From: Pararge aegeria
Lineage: Eukaryota; Arthropoda; Insecta; Lepidoptera; Nymphalidae
Assembly: GCF_905163445.1 (NCBI RefSeq)
Contig: NC_053197.1
Coordinates: forward strand, 10,726,001-10,790,000
Direction of reading: 5' to 3'
Length of the DNA stretch: 64,000 nucleotides
Shown piece by piece: positions 43,009 to 53,769 of this stretch (position 1 is its first letter; each line of letters opens with the position of its first letter). The position numbers were made by a program, and so were the translations under genes. The notes under the pieces were generated by a model. It searched no databases. It saw only the letters and a list, made by a program, of their open reading frames with translations, and was not told the DNA's origin.

Positions 43009-45030
43009 TAATAATAATAATAATAATAATAAGTTTATTTCAATTAACAGTTACACAGCAAATTAAAAATAGTACAAAATAAGGCAAACATAAGGTAATG
43101 TGTATCATGAAACCCAAATTCGATAATACTGCTATAGTGCAAGACTGAGTCGCAGTTATTATCGCCCGTCTCTGGAGCGAGAACCATACACTTAAATTAA
43201 ATCTAGTGAGATTAATAAAAATAAAAACCGAAAAACTTTTTGAATTAAATTCAATTGAAAGCATTGATAAACTCAATTTTTTTTTTCTCTACTTTTACAT
43301 AAATACATCCATAAGATTTTTTCCTTTTTTTTTATATATATTTTTTTTTAATATAATTAATTGTACTTAAAAAACTAAATATGAGTGTGTGCGTGCGCGT
43401 GTGTTTATGTGTATGTGTATGTGAGTGTGGGTGAGGGTGAGGGTGTGATTGAATGTATTATTGAATAAGGTTTTCAGTCTCATCATAAGTTAGGTTAAGA
43501 AGCCAATTCGTTAATTTAATTTTACATTTTCGTGATGTTAATGAGTAAATGGATATTTTTTTATTAATTTTGTTATAAAGCATTGAACTTATGAAGTAAG
43601 AGTGGCGACCAGCTAAAGCGGTTCTGCGTGGTTCAACTTGACAAATCCTATCCAACCTACGCTTATTTTTAACAAACTCTGAATCATAGGTAGTATTGCC
43701 GTGCTTACGAAGAGTAATTAACAGCACGTATAGTTTGCGTACCGAAAGAACCCTGCCCTGCTTATATAATTCAGTGGTGGGAAAACGTATCGGTTTCAGC
43801 ATCATCACTTTCAATACAGACCTTTGGGCCCTTTCCAACCGAAGCATTATAGTTTTGCCGGCACCTCCCCAAACTGTTATGCAGTAACCAAGAACAGATT
43901 GCACGAAAGCAAAGTATATAGATTTTAAAGTGTCTATTTTGGCTGTATTTCTGAGATTTCTGAAAATATACATTGTCTTTCGAACTCTGGAGATAACAGA
44001 TTCAATGTGATCATTCCATGTGAGACACTCATCAATAACCACACCAAGGTATTTGATGCTTTGCGTACGCGCAATCCGGCTACAGTCACAACTTTTATCA
44101 AGTGGGACAGAACATCGATGAGCACAGATTGAGAATGAAGCAGGTGACAAGGAACGCCTTGATCCGAATGTTACAAATTTTGTCTTTGAAACATTGACTG
44201 TTAGTAAGTTGCAAGACAGCCAGTTTATAACATTAGCCAAAGCTAATTCAGCATTACCACGGGCTTCCTCCCATGTTAAGCCATGAACAAGAAGAGCCGT
44301 GTCATCAGCATAACTTATTATTTTGAAATTTGGTAGGGTGAACTGACAGAGCTCATTAATGTATACCAAAAAAAGAGTGGGCCCAAGTACGCTTCCTTGT
44401 GGCACCCTAAAATTAAGATTCTTATCATGGCTGGTTACATCGTTTACGGAAACACTTTGTGTTCTCTCAGTAAGGTAACTTTTAAATAGAGATAAGGGCA
44501 ATCCACGCACACCTAACCTTTCTAATTTATTTAAAAGTTTCGGAATAGAGACTGTGTCGAAGGCTTTAGAGAGGTCTAAAAAGATGCCAATAGTCTTTTT
44601 CTTTTGGTCTATGTTCTGTATTGTGGTATCTATTAAACTCGTAACTGCATCCTCGGTCGATTTATTTGATCTAAAACCAAACTGATGATCAGAAAGTAGT
44701 TGGTTTTCATTTAAAAATGATACGAGTCTCCGATTCAAAAGTTTTTCTAGAATTTTAGAAAGAGCACTTAGCACAGAAATTGGTCTATAATTATCGACAC
44801 AGTCTCTGGGACCCGTCTTATAAATGGGATGCACGATGGCTCTCTTGAATACTTTGGGAAATACGCCCGTTGAAAAACAAAGATTACAAACGTGCGTTAT
44901 AATAGGTAAGAGTACGTGTCTAGCTGATTTTAAGATAGATGTCGATATACCATCCCAGCCCACAGCACAGTTATTTTTAAGTCCAAGGATGAGCGACTCG
45001 ACCTACTGGATATTTGCTGATTTCTTTCTT
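43009..45030 (-). mobile_element. 5'-truncated LINE with near-complete RT
   Basis: Element on the minus strand: RT frame, about 450 bases of 3' UTR with a GT-rich stretch (43383-43450) and AATAAACTTATTATTATT at the 3' end (43011-43036). The 5' limit is near 45025, where RT homology stops. Confidence 0.8.
43458..44963 (-). CDS. LINE reverse transcriptase (CR1/jockey-like), 501 residues
   Basis: Reverse transcriptase of a second non-LTR family. From the first ATG (GWDGIST) it shows NYRPISVLS near 58-66, HQFGFRSNKSTEDA near 93-106, catalytic FLDLSKAFDTV near 128-138, VPQGSVLGPTLF near 187-198 and YADD near 218-221, then KYLGVVID and the C-terminal domain. No internal stop or frameshift. RT coding clearly extends upstream of this ATG (VESLILGLKNNCAV), where a TAG at about 45003-45005 interrupts it. 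The endonuclease part is missing, so the copy cannot move by itself. CR1 versus jockey assignment needs a tree. Distinct from the RTE at the left edge (different 3' tail and palm sequence). Confidence 0.85.
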   Translation of the reverse strand: MGWDGISTSILKSARHVLLPIITHVCNLCFSTGVFPKVFKRAIVHPIYKTGPRDCVDNYRPISVLSALSKILEKLLNRRLVSFLNENQLLSDHQFGFRSNKSTEDAVTSLIDTTIQNIDQKKKTIGIFLDLSKAFDTVSIPKLLNKLERLGVRGLPLSLFKSYLTERTQSVSVNDVTSHDKNLNFRVPQGSVLGPTLFLVYINELCQFTLPNFKIISYADDTALLVHGLTWEEARGNAELALANVINWLSCNLLTVNVSKTKFVTFGSRRSLSPASFSICAHRCSVPLDKSCDCSRIARTQSIKYLGVVIDECLTWNDHIESVISRVRKTMYIFRNLRNTAKIDTLKSIYFAFVQSVLGYCITVWGGAGKTIMLRLERAQRSVLKVMMLKPIRFPTTELYKQGRVLSVRKLYVLLITLRKHGNTTYDSEFVKNKRRLDRICQVEPRRTALAGRHSYFISSMLYNKINKKISIYSLTSRKCKIKLTNWLLNLTYDETENLIQ

Positions 45031-45064
45031 TTCTTCTTTTCTTGATTACCTATGTATATAATAT

Positions 45065-45588
45065 AAAGCAAATAGTTGGTTGCTCACACCCATGGCAAAA
45101 ATCGTCGCAAAACCAAACGAAATCAAAAACAAAATCGCTTCAAATTAAACACTGTTATCACTATCTAAAGCAATGAATGAAGAATTCGAACTGTACCCTT
45201 TATAATTAAAATGAAAGACAATTCAAGCATGAAAGCCAGAAAACCTTGACGGGTTTAATTTTTCAGCATTGTTAGATTTCGTACGAAACAAACCACACAG
45301 AAAACAGCCTGGCCCCACCCTGACTTCTGTGTATACGCGACCACTTATTACAAAACGTCCTTTGTTCGTGGGATTTATATTAAAATACGTTTTAAATATA
45401 CAGGGATGACAATAAGACATTTAAATCCATTAGGAGCGCAAGTGTTAATGCATACCCCTAGGGGATTAGGGATGAATATACGACATAACGCTTGGTCTAC
45501 ATGATGGTATAAATTTCGAGCAACGAACTCAAAAATGAAATCAAACGATTCACAAAATACTCGTATAGTTGCAAATAAAACATTCATA
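45065..45588. other. non-coding, nothing recognised
   Basis: No supported feature. Confidence 0.5.
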
Positions 45589-45590
45589 AA

Positions 45591-45899
45591 GCGGTCATAG
45601 CGCAATGGGTAGGACTTCGACTTCACTTTCGGGGACCACGCACCTTTTCTAAGTCATGTGCGTTCTAAAAAAAACAATTATCACTTGCTTCCACGGTGAA
45701 GGAAAACATCGTGAGCCAACCTGCATGCCCAGGAGTTCTCCATAATGTCCACCTTTGAGGTATGTAATCCGCACTGGGCCAGCGTGGTCGACTACGGCCT
45801 TAACCCCTACTCATTGTGCGGCCTTACTCATTGTGGGAGTAGTGTACCCGTGCTCTGTAGTGGACCGGTGATGAGTTGATATGATGATGATGATGATGA
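45591..45899 (+). mobile_element. SINE-1 copy, full length
   Basis: Head GCGGTCATAGCGCAATGGGT, body GAAGGAAAACATCGTGAGCC and GGGCCAGCGTGGTCGACTAC, tail GATGATGATGATGATGA. The B-box region is deleted (GGGGACCACGCACC). A short local duplication (TACTCATTGTGCGGCC / TACTCATTGTGGGAG) is visible at 45808-45838. Confidence 0.85.
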
Positions 45900-45930
45900 A
45901 ATGCATGGAGCATTGTTGGCGAAAATAATA

Positions 45931-46163
45931 AGCGGTGATAGCCTAGTAGCTAGTTGTTATGGCATCGGCTCCCTTTCTGGGGGACCGAGTTCGAACGCCG
46001 CCGTCACGAACCTACGAACCTTTTATTTTTGGAGTAACGTTCGTTTTGAATTAATGAAACTATCACTTGCTGTAACGGTGAAGGAAAGCTTTGTGAGGAA
46101 ATGCAATGCATGCCTGTGAGTTTTCCACTGCGATTTTAAAGGCGTGTGAAGTCCACCTAATTA
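45931..46163 (+). mobile_element. SINE-1 related copy, 3' end replaced
   Basis: Head AGCGGTGATAGCCTAGTAGC with CGAGTTCGAACGCC, body TCACTTGCTGTAACGGTGAA; at 46163 it changes abruptly to repeat-4. Confidence 0.75.
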
Positions 46164-46285
46164 GCACCGGCAGCCATGCGCTTTGGACCGGAACACAGCA
46201 TTACAACAACGCACAATGCTGTTTGGAAGAAATAAGCATGATGAACTATACTTGAACTCTGTCACAAAAAGCTTCAGGTACTATA
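46164..46285 (+). repeat. repeat-4 3' part
   Basis: GCACCGGCAGCCATGCGCTT, GACCGGAACACAGCATTAC, AAATAAGCATG and TGTCACAAAAAGCTTC. Confidence 0.65.
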
Positions 46286-46650
46286 TAATATCTAATACAA
46301 ACCAAGCCAGCCACAGATTTAATACCAAATAATTTTATATTCCATTAACTCCTAAACTATTCATCCAAATAGCATGCTGTAAAGAGCAAGGTTTATCCAC
46401 GTAAGATTGTCTTGATAATAAAACAAACAAAACACACAAATACTGAAAACTTTGCTCCTTATAATATCACTAGCTATAAATATAAGCAGAAGAAAATTAA
46501 CTATTTACGCAAGTGCGTAATATCCAATGACCTCGATACATAATCTGCAAGAACCGAACAAATCTGTGCAGAGAATTTATAGCTTCTTTATTGTTTTTAC
46601 TGTTTTAAATTGGGCAGATAACTCTTAAATGTACACCCTACACCTAGGCA
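46286..46650. other. non-coding, nothing recognised
   Basis: No supported feature. Confidence 0.5.
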
Positions 46651-46689
46651 TCACCTATATCAAATGCCTAATGATATAGGCAATGTCTA

Positions 46690-46806
46690 TAGAAAAAACC
46701 GTTTCACCAACTCTTAGGTGATAACTATTGGTGAGTGGTTGATGTATGCCTTGGATTTATAGTTACTTATTTAGGCATTGCCTAGTTCGTCGTTAATAAA
46801 AACAGG
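46690..46806. repeat. MITE-like relic, family shared with 62420-62535
   Basis: ACTTATTTAGGCATTGCCTA and TTCGTCGTTAATAAAAACAG match the complement of GTTTTCACCAACGACGAAGA and AGGCAATGCCTAAATAAGT at 62430-62467. Ends cannot be fixed. Confidence 0.4.
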
Positions 46807-46809
46807 GAA

Positions 46810-47085
46810 GAATAATAAATTCGCTACTTTCTCTTTCTCTTATTTTGTTATGCGCGACAATTTCAGAGGTAAGCCATTAGATTGGAGTAAATACGAGCTT
46901 TTAAATACGCTCAACGATTTTCAACGATTTATTTATATGCTCAAGTTGAGAAGTTCAGGAAAAGCTAACTGCAGCGGAATCGGAGCACCGCACACCGCAA
47001 CCGCTTTTTACTAAAGAGCGTAATGAACGTTATTTTTAAAATACTTCAGAATAAGAGATTTCACTTCAGAGAAAGTTCTCAATAG
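46810..47085. other. non-coding, nothing recognised
   Basis: No supported feature. Confidence 0.5.
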
Positions 47086-47087
47086 TA

Positions 47088-47300
47088 AGATCACCATCAT
47101 CAACGACCTGTAACAGTTCACTGCTGGACTAAAGACCTCTCCCAATGCGAGGGTTCGGGGATCGCAGTAGATGGTAGTAGTTGCACAGATGACGCTGCTG
47201 CCCGTCATCGGTCCCCTAAGTCGCCTCTTACGACACCCGCGGGAGGAGAAGGGGTGGTGATAACTGTATTATGATCTGCCGTCGCCACACTGCAAATTAG
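47088..47300 (-). repeat. repeat-5 copy
   Basis: (ATC) tail, GTTCACTGCTGGACTAAAGA, CCTCTTACGACACCCGCGGG and GATAACTGTATTATGATCTG; the complement of the core seen at 50153-50305. Confidence 0.75.
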
Positions 47301-47364
47301 TTAAATCAGCAAGGTATGTATATCATGAATCTTCAATGTCCACGTATAAATTCTTATGCATCAT

Positions 47365-47652
47365 CATCTGACGACCTCCTTTGCGATTTATAGTTGGGTA
47401 GTCCCGGTTTTGATTCCAAATTGATAATTTCTGGTCTATTGGATTTTTTAGCCTGTAGTTAGTCACCAACAAAGAACTGCCGCCAAGCGATTTAACGTTT
47501 TGTAACAACGGCATGTGTAGGGGTAGTGGTGTAGGTTTAATGTAACATGGCATAGCTATAGCAAGTTAGCCCGCTACCATCTTAGACTGTATCATAACTA
47601 CCATCAGGTGAGATTGCAGTCAAGGGCTAACTTGTAGTGGTAGGTATATAAA
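47365..47652 (+). mobile_element. SINE-2 copy, decayed head
   Basis: GGTTTTGATTCCAAATTG (B box), GCCCGCTACCATCTTAGACT, GAGATTGCAGTCAAGGGCTA, ACTTGTAGTGG. Confidence 0.75.
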
Positions 47653-47654
47653 AA

Positions 47655-48598
47655 AACATCAACAATCCTTTACCGGCGCACTATACAGAATACGGCTCAC
47701 GGGTGTTATATGAGTGATGTATCTATTCTTCAAAGTTGTTAATCTTGAAGCACATATCCTAAACCTATACTATATTAATACGCTATCAACCAATCACGTC
47801 GCTGTAATTTAGTGGTTGACAGATTGATGGGTATTATTGCATGCTCAAATGCACTTGAGGTTAAAACGTCGAGTGCTTTATGTGAATCGCAAATTGCGGT
47901 TAATACCGTCAATATCAGGATATTGAATATTCTAGGAGTATGTAAAAGATTTTAATTGCCATATAGAGAGCTGGATGATCCAACTTAACTAACATTATCA
48001 TTTTGAACGTATGTTTGTTTGTTTGTTTGTTACCTATTATTGGCTCAACTGCTGCCCGGTTTACTCTCAGAAAAATTAGAATAAATAGTTTATGTTACCT
48101 ATGCACTGTTTCACAACTTAGTAGATTTTAGAACTTTGCATAGGGAGACGGGGATAGTTTGTATTCACTAATCGGACATATAATACTTTTCGTCTTGTAG
48201 TATTAAGTTGTCTACTCCTAGTAGTCCAGTAGTTTCATCTCTGCTAGTTAAATCTAATGGTTCCAGCAGGTTTTAAAACCCCAAGGACTTAATACTTTGG
48301 CCAACGCAGTAATCGAAGCCAGAGTGCCAAATGTTAGATTTTCTACACTTGTTAATATATTCAATCTTGTGAATTAACTGTTGGCGCCGAAAACATGACG
48401 TTAAGAGCCGACAGCGGCCGACACGAGCTAAACGGAACACGGCGCCACCAGTGCAGTGACAAGTGACAACCAATAGACATTAATTACGAGAAAAGGATAC
48501 AATTCGACTGCACGCTACGTCGAGTCTCTTAATATTTTCGCGTCTACTTTTACAGTTAAATATGCATCTTTTTAATGTAAAATCATGTTGTAAAATCA
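47655..48598. other. non-coding; CpG-richer patch at 48375-48480
   Basis: A (GTTT)n run at 48012-48030. The patch (TTGGCGCCGAAAACATGACG, GACAGCGGCCGACACG) is GC-rich and unrepeated, a second, weaker promoter candidate. Nothing else recognised. Confidence 0.4.
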
Positions 48599-49053
48599 TC
48601 TATATAAATATCATATAAAGCAAAGGTGACTGACTAACTGATCTTTCAACGCACAGCTCTAACCACTTGACGGATCGGGCTGAAATTTTGCACACAGATA
48701 GTTATTACAACGTAGGCATCCGCTGAGAAAGGATTATTGAGAAAATTCTAAGAGGGTTAAATGGGTGATGAAAGTTTGTATAAAATCCTTCATTTATCAA
48801 TTTATTTTTGATGAAACCATGAATCTTTAATTTTAGGTTTTCGATTAAAAATAAAGAAATACGTATTTCACTTGTTTTAGAAATTCCAACTCCAAGGGTA
48901 TATATAAATTGGGGGTGGAAATTTATAAGAAAGTTTCTAATTTTTTAAGTAATTTACGTTCATGTTTTTCTATTAGCAGCAAGACATTTGTAGTTAAAAT
49001 TTACCAATTCAAAAATTGAACGTAACGTGAGCGAAGCGGCGGGCAAAAGCTAG
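48599..49053 (+). mobile_element. non-autonomous Helitron
   Basis: Starts TCTATATAAATATCATATAA and ends GCGGGCAAAAGCTAG, inserted between A (48598) and T (49054). Contains CTCTAACCACTTGACGGATC. 455 bp, no Rep/helicase frame. Confidence 0.8.
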
Positions 49054-49054
49054 T

Positions 49055-49510
49055 CTAATATAATACACTTACTTACTTAAATACACTTAACTTGAAATGA
49101 TTATCTTCGTTATATTTCGTTTATCATCGTCGGATTCTATAGACAAGGAAAATCTGAATACTCCTTTTTAGTTTTTCTGTCAGTCAGTCAGGTTACAGCC
49201 TTTTACAGATACAGATAGATTGCTAAAAATATTCTAATAATATAGTTAAAATTTTGATAAAGCAATTTTGCCGTATATAAATCACGTGCACTTTTATGTG
49301 TACAACCTGAGTGCTCAATCGTTGATCGGCAGATGCTTCCCACGTCGCGTTTGACGGCATGATTGTGTGTAAGTGCCGGCATCCCGGTATCTGCCGGCTA
49401 AATACCGCGCCATTACACTTGGCATCTGCTCACGACCCACCCTCGGGAAACAATGGAATTTAAAATTAAACTGTACCTAACTTTATAAAATATATATGTG
49501 ACATTTTATC
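49055..49510. other. non-coding, nothing recognised
   Basis: No supported feature. Confidence 0.5.
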
Positions 49511-49514
49511 CATC

Positions 49515-49720
49515 TTTAAACCTTTAAACAAGCAATTCTTACATATATGTATAATGTATAATACGAAATATAATACGAAATTTAGTATATGCAGCGGGTT
49601 CGGGGACAAGCAATCGATCCAACTAAAAACCGAGCTAGGTTTCCTTTTTAGAACACATCGTTTTATCCGTGTATTCAGGCAATGGAAATCTGCTACAATA
49701 TCATTAGAAGATGAAGGTAA
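49515..49720 (+). repeat. decayed Helitron relative of the next element
   Basis: CTTTAAACAAGCAATTCTTA, AATTTAGTATATGCAGCGGG and GGGACAAGCAATCGATCC follow the order of the element at 49849, with substitutions. Confidence 0.55.
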
Positions 49721-49848
49721 ATTTCGCCACCATCACGAAGGTTATAAAAGCACCCGTAATGAAATCGAAATACCCACCGACACAATGTCACGAACATGCG
49801 CTATGGATCGAAATTAATTTCAATAATAACTATTTATTCAATAATAAA

Positions 49849-50053
49849 TCTTATATCTTTAAGCGAGCAATTCTTGTATATATATAATTGGAATCTCGGA
49901 ATCGGCTCCAACGATTTTCATGAAATTTAATATACAGGGGGTTTCGGGGGCGATAAATTGATCTCGCTAGGATTCATTTTTAGAAAATGTAATTTTATTC
50001 GTGTTTTCCGGTAATAACCGATTTGGTGCGACGAAGTTGCACGGGTCAGCTAG
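49849..50053 (+). mobile_element. non-autonomous Helitron
   Basis: Starts TCTTATATCTTTAAGCGAGC and ends GCACGGGTCAGCTAG between A (49848) and T (50054). Shares TCGGAATCGGCTCCAACGAT and TTTCGGGGGCGATAAAT with the element at 61836. Confidence 0.82.
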
Positions 50054-50099
50054 TAAGAGTTCAAACGATATCAAACGTTAAATCACTTATCCACTGGTA

Positions 50100-50305
50100 C
50101 ACATAGCCAATATATAATAGCGGAACGCATAGAAAATATATATGTATTGGCTATGCGTTCCCGTGGTGTGTGGTGAAGGCAGATCAGAATACAGTTATCA
50201 CCACCCCTCTTCTTCCCGCGGGTGTCGTACGAGGCAACTCCTCCCGTTGGAAGAGGCCTTTAGTCCAGCAGTGGACTGTAATAGGCTGTTGATGATGATG
50301 ATGAT
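50100..50305 (+). repeat. repeat-5 copy with rearranged inverted 5' side
   Basis: From 50153 GTGGTGTGTGGTGAAGGCAG, AGAATACAGTTATCACCACC, CAGCAGTGGACTGTAATAGG and (GAT)n. Before it, CATAGCCAATATATA and GGAACGCATAG are both complementary to ATTGGCTATGCGTTCC at 50145-50161. Confidence 0.65.
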
Positions 50306-50347
50306 TAGTACGTTCAATCATACAAGTTCAAACTACTACCTCTACAT

Positions 50348-50485
50348 CAATTATAATGAATGAATGAATGAATACAATGATTTATTGTAAAGCACATACA
50401 AATACAGAAAAATGTTACATATCAAGTTCGCACAGTGCATACAATTTGGCGGTTTTATCGCTGCGCAGCGATCTTCTAGGCAAAT
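50348..50485 (-). mobile_element. LINE 3' end, minus strand
   Basis: (TGAA)n tail then CATACAATTTGGCGGTTTTA and CTGCGCAGCGATCTTCTAGG, the complement of the CCTGGAAGATCGC...CCGCCAAATTGTATG end seen also at 28960-29112. Confidence 0.7.
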
Positions 50486-50489
50486 ATAT

Positions 50490-51022
50490 ATTTAATTATA
50501 ATATGAGCATAAAAACTCGTAGCATATATTAAAATTACGCTTAATCTCTGCAAATTATATTCCTACTGAGTATTATATATTATTTTCAACGGTTCCATAA
50601 ATAAATAATTGTAAAAGCACTTTACAAGCAATAACGGATGTAATGATTACTAAAAATATCAACCTTCAGTCGAAATCTCAGTGCCACATTAAGAAAACAA
50701 ATACTGGTTCATTCTGATGCATGTTTCAAAGAGGAAATGATTAAATGAATTATACCTTATTATTTAATGTTCATTCAAAATTACAACTCAAAATGATAAA
50801 AGTGTTTACTTTCATGAGTCAAGATTGCGTTTGGAAACAGAATAAGTTCAAAAGTGATCGGTATGCGTTATTGCGACAGCAATAGCATTCTAGAATATTA
50901 TAAGTTTTAAGGAAGTAATATTTTGGAGAACACTGGGATGTACTTTGTTATACTCATTTTGCTTATAACATTGTTCTATATTTTTTGTATAAGGAGCAGA
51001 TATCGTTTAGTAATGTTGACAT
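50490..51022. other. non-coding, nothing recognised
   Basis: No supported feature. Confidence 0.5.
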
Positions 51023-51025
51023 TTT

Positions 51026-51330
51026 TTATTCCACTACAAGCTGCAATCTCACCTGGTGGTAAGAAATGATGCAGTCTAAGATGGTAGCGGCCTAACCTGT
51101 TAGGGAGTATGTTAATCATAATCCTAAACAGATTCTACGCGACATCGCATCGGGACACTAGATCGCTTAGCGGCATGTCTTTGTCGGTAGGATGTTAACT
51201 AGCTACGGCCAAAGCCTCCCACCAGACCAGACCAAACTCACAAATCGTAATTTTCAAATTGCTTCTGCCGGGAATCGAATACGGGACCTCCTACTTAAAT
51301 TCAAAGCGCTTACCGTCTAGGAAGATCGTC
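51026..51330 (-). mobile_element. SINE-2 copy, near full length
   Basis: TATTCCACTACAAGCTGCAA, GATGCAGTCTAAGATGGTAG, CTCCCACCAGACCAGACC and GGGAATCGAATACGGGACCT to CAAAGCGCTTACCGTCTAGG at the head. Confidence 0.85.
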
Positions 51331-51524
51331 AAAAAACAAACCAATAATAATATTTTCAGATAATGTCTATAGTAAGTCATTTCACTAATTTATCTATTAA
51401 GATTATAATATAAAATAATAAATATTTAGATAAGATAATAACGAATTATACTTAAAGTAAATCGGAAATATTAATATCAATGAAACTTGTAGCGATGTCC
51501 CATGTAATAGGGCATAGCTGTCAC

Positions 51525-51788
51525 GTGTCAATCGGCCGATTGGTGCAGTGGCCAGCGACCCTGCTTTCTAAGCCAAGGCCGTGGGTTCGATTCCCACAAC
51601 TGGACAATGTTTGTGTGATGAACATTATTTTTTTCAGTGTATGGGTGTTTATCTATATATTATAAGTATTTACTCATATAATTTTATATAATTATTCATC
51701 AGTCTTCTTAGTACCCATAACACAAGTTATGCTTACTTTGGGGCTAGATGGCGATGTGTGTATTGACGTAGTATATTTATTTATTTAA
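51525..51788 (+). mobile_element. SINE-3 copy, full length
   Basis: Head CGATTGGTGCAGTGGCCAGC and GTGGGTTCGATTCCCACAAC, body TCTTAGTACCCATAACACAA and TTTGGGGCTAGATGGCGATG, (TTTA)n tail. Best-preserved SINE-3 of the window. Confidence 0.9.
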
Positions 51789-51789
51789 A

Positions 51790-52110
51790 AAAAAATCACT
51801 TAAAAAAAGTTTTACTGCACTCATATTTATCAACCTCTATTTATTAATATTTTAAAATTATTATTGATATTTAAAATTATTATTTGGTATAGGGCTCTTT
51901 TCTAAACGGAGATTTTCTTGGGGATTTAGATCTTAGACTCCCCCACGTGAACATAGGCTACAAGTGAATAAGCACTTCTAGAGACTTGTAGCAACGTGTT
52001 AAACTAACTATATATATAATAACTGGTCAACACGGCTTGTCGTGCTTACCGAGCCTTTCGAGTGGACAACGCACATTTTTTTTTACAGAAAATCTCATCA
52101 TCAAACAACT
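51790..52110. other. non-coding, nothing recognised
   Basis: No supported feature. Confidence 0.5.
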
Positions 52111-52114
52111 TTTG

Positions 52115-52185
52115 CTCTGACCTGGTAATCGCACCCAGGACCTCTTGATTTGCTAACCACCAGTCCACCGAGATAGTGATGGTAA
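52115..52185 (-). repeat. tRNA-like SINE head
   Basis: GACCTGGTAATCGCACCCAG and GACCTCTTGATTTGCTAACC, CCAGTCCACCGAGATAG read on the minus strand as a tRNA-like A-box/B-box pair with GAGGTCCTGGGTGCGATTAC. Confidence 0.55.
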
Positions 52186-52189
52186 ACGA

Positions 52190-52910
52190 TAAAAAAATAA
52201 ATACAAAATATTTAACATCCTACACGAGTGTGGCAATAGGTGTGTACGCATGAGCTATGTCTAAAAAAGCTATCAATTTAAAAACATTTTCAACTGCGCA
52301 ATTATTATCTAAGCCTAGTTTTTTTGCTGCAGCCTTAGAAGCTTTTTGTCATGGGAAATGAACACTTAAGTCGATCGTAACAGGGCAGCGGACTGTTATC
52401 GTTAATTGAGGAAATGTTTAAAGGCTAAACCAAGGCCATTAGATCGCCAAATGAACGCAAAAAACGGAGGTCAAGGCACTTTGCATGACTTAAAATCCAA
52501 GTCCAAAAAAAGAACAAAGAACAATACACCATAAATCTCATATTACGAGTATTTTTATTCACTATGATAATTTATCAAATCCACAACATGAAAAATAGTT
52601 TTCTGTATAAGCCGCATATACATTTGTTTAGTGAAATGAGCGTAGGCAATGATAAATATGCTTAATTTGCCATAATACTCATAATTAAAATGTCTTTGTG
52701 CAGTAGGTATCATACTAATCTTTACAAGTTTCGCTCCCATACCGATCATTAGGACATCTTGACTGCAACTCACAGTTGAAAAACAATTTGTTGCCTCGTC
52801 GCGAATTTCTGCACATTAAATCACTGTACGAAATCGCTAATAAACGGGGTTTTTAAAGTTACTATCAAATGGTGCAAAGATTCAAATTTCAAACGGAAAT
52901 AAAATAAGAC
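52190..52910. other. non-coding, nothing recognised
   Basis: No supported feature. Confidence 0.5.
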
Positions 52911-52914
52911 TTCG

Positions 52915-53105
52915 TAATTTCATTTAAACAATTAAATATCACGCGTTTTAAAGATGAAGGAAAACAACGTGAAGAAACCAGCATGTCTGAGTTCTTAAGG
53001 GCGTGTGAACTATGACTGTGGGGTATGACCTTAACCCTTCTCACTCTGAGAGGTTACTCGTGCCTGTAGTGGGCCGATATTGAGTTAATAATGACGATAA
53101 TGTTG
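52915..53105 (+). repeat. SINE-1 copy without head
   Basis: GATGAAGGAAAACAACGTGA, CTTAACCCTTCTCACTCTGA and CCTGTAGTGGGCCGATATTG. Confidence 0.7.
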
Positions 53106-53640
53106 GATATAAATAAAATAATATTTGTTTTAAATTTTTAAATCGAGTAATATATTTCTAAACTCATATTGTTATCAGTATTTTTAACTATTAACGAATG
53201 ACGACTTACATTACTGCAAACTCATTGTTTTAATTCTCATTTTCAAAAGAACCTGTAGATCAATACTAACTTTATATTCTCCAGTGTGTGCGCAAGACGA
53301 GTTATCTCGCGCGACGCTTGTCAGCCTCCTTGAATGGACCACAAAAACGATCATTAAAGAGATCGTCACACGAAACACGGTTGAAACAAAAGACGTGCGT
53401 GAATATCGCACTAAACGCAAGGACGCAAATAACACAAGGTAAGGCACAAGGTCTTTGGTGACGGACGATGACGCAGGCTTGGTTGAAACTAAGCAGTCAA
53501 AATGCATTTGGTCCAATGGAGGATAGCGAGCTGCAAGTGACTCTGGGAGTCATAACTCGTGTCGTGCGACGTAAACATCAATAGGTTTTAAACGCCTTTT
53601 GGCTTCATTAGATCAATACTTACACATCAAATAAAAAGTA
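53106..53640. other. non-coding; CpG-richer unique block
   Basis: 53285-53570 is richer in CpG than its flanks (GACGAGTTATCTCGCGCGAC), carries CCAAT-like CCATTGG on the minus strand, and has a 101-codon minus frame of no recognisable family. A possible regulatory region; weak. Confidence 0.35.
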
Positions 53641-53644
53641 GCAA

Positions 53645-53768
53645 TAGCAAAAATACCTCCAAATTGTATACGCTGTGATATGATTGTTATTCTATTTTCT
53701 GTACGTTTGTTATGTACAATAACAGTGTATTCATTAATTCAACCATTCATTCATTTGATTAGTTTAAA
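53645..53768 (+). mobile_element. LINE 3' end
   Basis: CCTCCAAATTGTATACGCTG, TACAATAACAGTGTATTCAT and (ATTC)n, same family as 28918-29112. Confidence 0.6.
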
Positions 53769-53769
53769 T

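Noticed and set aside
51525..51600. tRNA gene
   Set aside because: A and B boxes are present, but this is the head of SINE-3, repeated several times in the window.
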